64,000 nucleotides of DNA from Pipra filicauda. Its lineage: Eukaryota > Chordata > Aves > Passeriformes > Pipridae. Below the pieces are notes generated by a model that saw only the letters and a list, made by a program, of their open reading frames with translations, was not told the DNA's origin and did no database searches. Location: positions 558,001 to 622,000 of the forward strand of contig NW_024104129.1 in the NCBI RefSeq assembly GCF_003945595.2, given 5' to 3'. The position numbers and the translations under genes were made by a program. Positions 59,001 through 64,000 of the stretch are shown here, piece after piece. Position 1 is the stretch's first letter, and each line of letters starts with the position of its first letter.

Positions 59001-61788
59001 TCATAGGTACATGGTACATTTTCACAATATGGTATGCTTTGTGTGTCATAGGCAGGTTGGAGACAAAGACAGATAGAATTGTCTCATGGCCAGTCTTCAC
59101 AAACGAAGATTTGGGAAAGGTCATTACCCTTCGAGCCTGTGCAGTGGATTTTTTAGGTGAGACACAGCGTGTGCTGAACTGAGCCCACCCTTTAATCCTG
59201 AGGTTCATCTGCCAGGGCAGATTATACATGTTTTAATCTTTCTTCAATAGGAAGGTAAATCTATTTATCATCACTATAAACTTCATAACCCCTTTAAACC
59301 AGAACCTTTATCACATGCAGTAAAACTGAAATAAACCTCAGATAAAGAGAGCCACTTGCACAGATGAGGATTTTTCTCAAGACGTAATGCTGAAGAGAAC
59401 TTATTTGCTTCAGCATGGCTGGTGTTAGCACATGTCCAATGCTAAATGCATGCAGTGTTCTACAGCTAGGATTGTTGTCCCTTTAGCACCTCTTCATTGA
59501 CTTTACTGATACATTATGCATGTGTAAGCACGAAAGAAAGGCAAAGCTCTTCCATGGACAATTAACTATATTACTTTGTTTTTCATGTTACAGTAGCTAT
59601 GTTACTTTGCAGTGTTCAAACATCCTCAGCAAGTTACCATTTTGCCTTTCAATAAACAATTGAATTTCTTATTTTTAACTAATTCTCATACAGAAATTGA
59701 TTTCCGGTCATTAAGTCACTAATTCTGAAATCAGCCTGGACAGATACAAGTGTTGTCGCAACTACGCTACCACTGAAGAAACTGAGCTTAAGGCTCATCT
59801 TAAGGTGAACAGCCTGAATTGCAGAGATACCACTACTCAGATATTACATCAGCTAAAGCCAATGGAAAATTTAAGTGCAACTTCTGAAAGGCCATAAGTG
59901 GCTTGCTTGAAGCTACAGAAACCATCATTATTTGAGGTGGGTTTAGAGCATCTTCACTCACAGGAAGATAAAATCTCTGTATATGAATAATGCAAGGCTC
60001 ATATTCAGTATTTCTTTTGGGAAATCTTGTAGCACAGAACAAAGGGTGCGTGCAATTTTTCACATTTTATAAATGACAAGACAGAAAATCAAGAAAGGGC
60101 CAGACATATGTCTTAGTTTACCCACCTGAGTGAGGGTAGACTACATGGCCCTTACGTCCTTTGTAACAAAGTACTGACACCCTCAAAAAACTGTCAAGGG
60201 AAATAGTAAAGTGTTGATATTCAGCAAGTTTATGCAGTGACTCTTTTCGTAATACATATTTCCATTCCTTTCTCATAGGATTTGGAACAAGTTAAAAATT
60301 ATATGAAATCTTTATTAAATGTTTCCTTGTTAATCTATCGTGTTACTTTATACATTTCCCTAATGTAGTCATATCCTATTAGTAACCAACCACCCTCATT
60401 AATTCAATAAAAAAATGTTTTATCGTATTGACAGTGTTTTTACTGAATTAGTGGAGATGATTAATGGTAGTGTAATTCAATGGAAACAGCTACTCAAATG
60501 TTAGTTAGACATCCTAGCCTTGCAGTTAAAAGTCATATTTGTCATTGCTTGACAACAAAACAACCCAAACATTGACAATTCTTGTAAGTGTCCGTAGTCA
60601 AAACATGGCACTTGTTATCTTGATATGTTGCAACATACTTTATAGTATACACAGGAGAAAAGTGCAACAAAATGTAAAGAAGTTCACCCATTAAAATGCT
60701 CTTTTTTGTCCCTGAGGATTTTCAAAGATTTCTGGTGTCTGCTCAAGGATAGAGGCAATATCTTGGATAGGAGCAGCAGAGCAATGAAGCAGTTGTATTC
60801 AGCTACATAACCGTTCATTCCATTTTCAAGGGAGGTGTGATAGAAAGCCTTGTAGGCACATATTTGTTTAACAGTTATGTTTAGAGAAGTGAAAAATTTT
60901 CCCTTGAATTCATCATTAGCTAGGTCACTCAAGCATAGATATTTTTTTGTATCAAGGAATAGGCTCTTCAGCTGAAATCTAAGAGATTTTTTATTCCTCA
61001 AACGTGTTACAAATGTTTCAGCAAATACGGTAACAATTTTCCCCATGGTTATTATAAAAATATAAGAATTTCATGAGTAGAAATTAATTGAAGCTCATTT
61101 GAATTCTGACAATATACACTTAACTAAATCTTGATCCCATTCCACCCCAGAAAAAAAATACTAGATACAAAATCAAAAATTAGTTTCATGCTAATGTTAT
61201 CCTTTAATATAAATTATTATATTTGAAGCCACTTAGAAATAAATAAACATGGTGAGTTAAAAATAAAACACAAAACCAAAATGAAACAGAAAAAGAAAAG
61301 CAAACAGCAAAAGTGGGCAAAAAAGAACCTCTGTCCTTTTCATTTCTCTTTGCTACTCTCAATTTCTTTGCTATCATAAAAGAGACTGTGTCTGCCCTAT
61401 CTGATCCTCATCTTCCAGTGCCTTTAATAACCTAACATTGATAAGTGTGGCAACGAAACTTTACTTATTTTTCTACCTGGGTAACTAGAAAGAGTTTCCC
61501 TTAGCTATATTATTATGGGTTTTTTTGAAAATTTTACAATTGTGCCCACATTTTACATCTTTATTTTGGCAACACATATCCCTCCCACCCTTGTAATCTC
61601 TTCGATGGCATAAGAGCAGTCAATATTTTCTCCCCCCCCCCAAAAAATCAGACATAAATTTGATTACAAGAATAGTAAAAATGAGCACCACATCTAGGAA
61701 ACACCTGGCCCTTGCTTTTTGCCATTCCCAGTTACAATCTTGGATCTGTTTACTGCTGTCTGCTTTCCAGCTCTTTGAGATGTCTAGG
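56049..61788. other. AT-rich sequence, no gene recognised
   Basis: 5.7 kb has no recognised family repeat. A (CAAA)n run lies at 57977-57995 and a C10 run at 61632-61641. A possible ancient conserved block is at 59080-59250. A 120-codon minus-strand frame (60684-61046) is unassigned. Confidence 0.45.
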
Positions 61789-62345
61789 TGTCCTAGTTAG
61801 AACAGCTGGGACCAGTTCATCACTGTATGGGTGTAACCCAAAACTGTGTATTCTATAGCCTTCCATGCCATTTCCCAGAAACTGTTATCAATAGACCATT
61901 TACACCCTCTGCCCAGAGCAGGCCTGATTCCTCAGGCTATAAACTGGGTTTAAGAGGCCTACGAGATAAGAGGATTCTCCTGTCCTCACACCCATTGTGG
62001 AACTCCCCGCCCTGAGGGAGGTACTGGGCATTCCTGCCTGAACTGGAGGATATATAATCTTGGAGTCTTGGGACTTTTTTAACCACTCATGGGATCCAGA
62101 GGAAGACTACAGACCACCACTCTCAACCAGACTGCAGACCACCGCTCTCGACTGGACTGCAACCACCACTTTTCAACCAGACTGCAACCATCACTCTCGA
62201 CCGGACTGCAATCACCACTCTTGACCAGACTGCAACAGCACTCTCACCAACAGGTTTTCCCCTCTCCTTTTTCTTTGGACGCAGGGGGCCCAAAGAACAC
62301 CACTCTGTTCATGCCTCGTACTCTGTAAGTGGAGCAACCCACATT
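61789..62345 (+). mobile_element. ERVL-like LTR, 3'-truncated, + strand
   Basis: It starts TGTCCTAGTTAGAACAGC and aligns by eye with the minus-strand LTR at 46064-46875. Shared features are 'atcactgtatgggtgtaacc', the 'gaactcccc.gccct..gg' block, and 'gatatataatcttgg' with a TATA box near 62050. The sibling's last ~250 bp are not recognised after about 62345, so the 3' part is missing. A 25-bp minisatellite lies downstream of the TATA box. Confidence 0.82.
62110..62254. repeat. 24-25-bp minisatellite, about 5.9 units, inside the LTR
   Basis: Units start at 62110, 62135, 62160, 62185 and 62209, with a partial at 62233. The pattern is CA-ACCACCACTCTCRACYRGACTG with a few substitutions. Units 4 and 5 have lost one base. 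The array falls in the presumed transcribed leader of the LTR. Confidence 0.9.
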
Positions 62346-64000
62346 TCTAGTGGGATGCCTGACTGGAAATCCCAGGTCACGTTATCAAAAGCAGATGATT
62401 CTTCAGTCTGTTTAGTGATGGCTAAGGCTCATCTACTTAGAATAGAACAGCATTAAAGTGCAAGGCACTTGGGCAAAGTATACACTCATCTAGACCCATT
62501 CATAGACATTCCAAAAATACAACCTTTCTGATCTGGTAGTTTTCCCAAACTCTCTGAATGAGGGTAGATGATACATGCAGTGTTGGAAGTGGATCCAAAA
62601 CTTCACTTTTTTACCTGCTTTCCAAGCTCTGACTCCAGTGATGCAGGGCAATTAGCTACTAATGTGACTAAAGGGCCCAAATTTTCCCCAATGTAGTATG
62701 TAACTTTATTCAGCTTGCTCTAACCCAAATGCCAATGAGCCCAAAGTCACTGGTATCAGTGGAGACTGAAGGTAGAACTGGTTACTGGTGATGGGTTACC
62801 AGAACAGAACACAGGGCCATTTCCTCATTTACTTGAGATTATTTTTTGCCATTTCATTGGTGCAGTTATTCCCAGGCTCATGGTAACAATCTGCATGAGT
62901 TTTGAAGTCAAATTACAAATTTAAGCAACAGAGCAGCGAAAGTTATTACCTCTGGAACTAGAATCATTGAATCATAGTTGCAGAGCAAACAGATAGTCTT
63001 TGCACAAGTAATGTAGAGTCCAGTCAGTGGAGTCACAGTAAATGTTTTATCTCCTTAAAAAAAATTAAGGGCTTCAAACTGCATAACTGTTGTTATTTCT
63101 AGACTTATACAGAGGGAAACCTAATTAATATGAAAGAAAAAGGATCAAAAAAAGAGCATGACTATACATAAAAAGAAAGTAGAAGTGTTGTTTTCTGATA
63201 CTGCAATGTACAAAGAATTTTTATCAAGCACGTATATAATTAAATGCATAACCCTTCATATAGTGAGCTGAAAAGTTCAATATCTTATATTCATATTTTT
63301 GGCAACCTAGAAATACAGTTTCTTGATACTGACCTGTGATTTTCATACTTCATCCTAAATCAGAATAGTCTTTTATGAAACACCATGTGTTATCAACTAT
63401 GTAGTTGCAAAACTTTGACAGAACCTTTACAGTGTGTTATTTATTCCCTGTTATAAAAAAATCCCGACATTTTGAGATGTGGAATTTCATTGCTTTAAGC
63501 AAGTTGGTTAAAAATTCTGTGAGATCTCAAAATTTCAGAATTTTTTTAAATACTTCTTATGCTTTTTTTTTTAAAATGGCACTGAATCTCTTAAAGATAT
63601 TTTTCCCAGTCAATTTTGACCTTTGAACTGTTCTGCACATATAGTATTAGGTAAACAAAAGGCTACTCAAAGTGGAAGACAATCAGTCTTACACTACTTC
63701 CTTCAAAAATCTTTGCATCTCTTATTGAACCTGCATAATGCACCACAGATAAACATAAGACATAATGAAGCACAGTATTCTACTACTCTATGCCTCTCTT
63801 GGTAAATCTGCCTCGGGATTTCATTAGTATGTGACTATTTTGCAGACAGTGAATATACATCTCATAATGTTATAACTCTGAAAAACTAGGTAAAAGTAAG
63901 AGCTGAATATTCTTTTTTTTCTCATACTTGTCAGTAGAGCTAAGTTCAAATTGGTCCTTGCTGATCCTCAGTCAATAGGATTAAAAAAAACTAAAAATAG
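62346..64000. other. AT-rich unique sequence to the window end
   Basis: No gene or repeat family was recognised. Two small open frames (73 and 60 codons) resemble no known family. Confidence 0.45.

Noticed and set aside
61632..61641. C10 run as a regulatory or G-quadruplex site
   Set aside because: It is a single homopolymer run with no second to fourth G-tract nearby. It is more likely ordinary or a sequencing-length uncertainty.
1..64000. CRISPR arrays, operons or bacterial-type genes
   Set aside because: No regular direct repeats with unique spacers, no long prokaryotic-type frames and no ribosome binding sites were seen. CR1 and LTR content shows vertebrate nuclear DNA.

Overview
The window reads as AT-rich, non-coding DNA from a bird nucleus. 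The main evidence is at least fifteen stretches of the avian LINE CR1. Their 3' ends carry the terminal 8-bp repeat (ATTCTGTG / ATTCTATG type) on the + strand, or its mirror (TCATAGAAT...) where the copy is reversed. Several solo LTRs of endogenous retroviruses, including long ERVL-like types familiar from songbirds, support a neoavian and probably passerine genome. That finer placement is inference. I found no host protein-coding gene, no conserved exon, no rRNA or intact tRNA, and no CRISPR array. The open frames are either remnants of CR1 ORF2 or chance frames in GC-rich LTRs and AT-rich filler. The window is probably intergenic or deep intronic.

Layout. 0-8 kb: the 3' part of an ERVL-like LTR (1-453), a CR1 (+) at 2.7-3.46 kb, AT-rich filler with short tandem repeats and a pyrimidine tract at 6.2 kb, and a minus-strand LTR at 7.67 kb. 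8-21 kb: a CR1 (+) at 8.3 kb, a CR1 (-) at 14.1 kb, an old CR1 ORF2 stretch (+) at 14.95-15.87 kb, and CR1 tails at 18.6 kb (-) and 20.2 kb (+). 21.25-23.62 kb: the most structured locus. One CR1 (-) is split by two independent solo LTRs. The first (21437-22440, perfect 5-bp target duplication) contains three evenly spaced CTCF-like motifs. 26.9-28.7 kb: two CR1 copies joined 5' end to 5' end, forming a large inverted repeat. One of them has a frame-preserving internal deletion.

30-41 kb: a palindromic TA microsatellite (30.6 kb), a minus-strand ERVL-like LTR piece (31.7 kb), a CR1 tail (34.0 kb), a degenerate tandem array (38.0 kb), a CR1 (38.8 kb) and a complete 1094-bp minus-strand solo LTR (40249-41342) with a perfect 5-bp target duplication. 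46-64 kb: a minus-strand ERVL-like LTR (46064-46875), CR1 copies at 49.2 (-), 52.3 (-) and 55.7 kb (+), a perfect 38-bp hairpin at 54654-54733, and a truncated + strand relative of the 46-kb LTR (61789-62345) carrying a 25-bp minisatellite that its sibling lacks.

No genes work together here. The biology is the history of the mobile elements and the regulatory potential they brought: LTR promoters and poly(A) signals, the CTCF-like cluster, and hairpin-forming sequence. Positions of repeat edges without a target duplication are approximate, because they were judged by eye.
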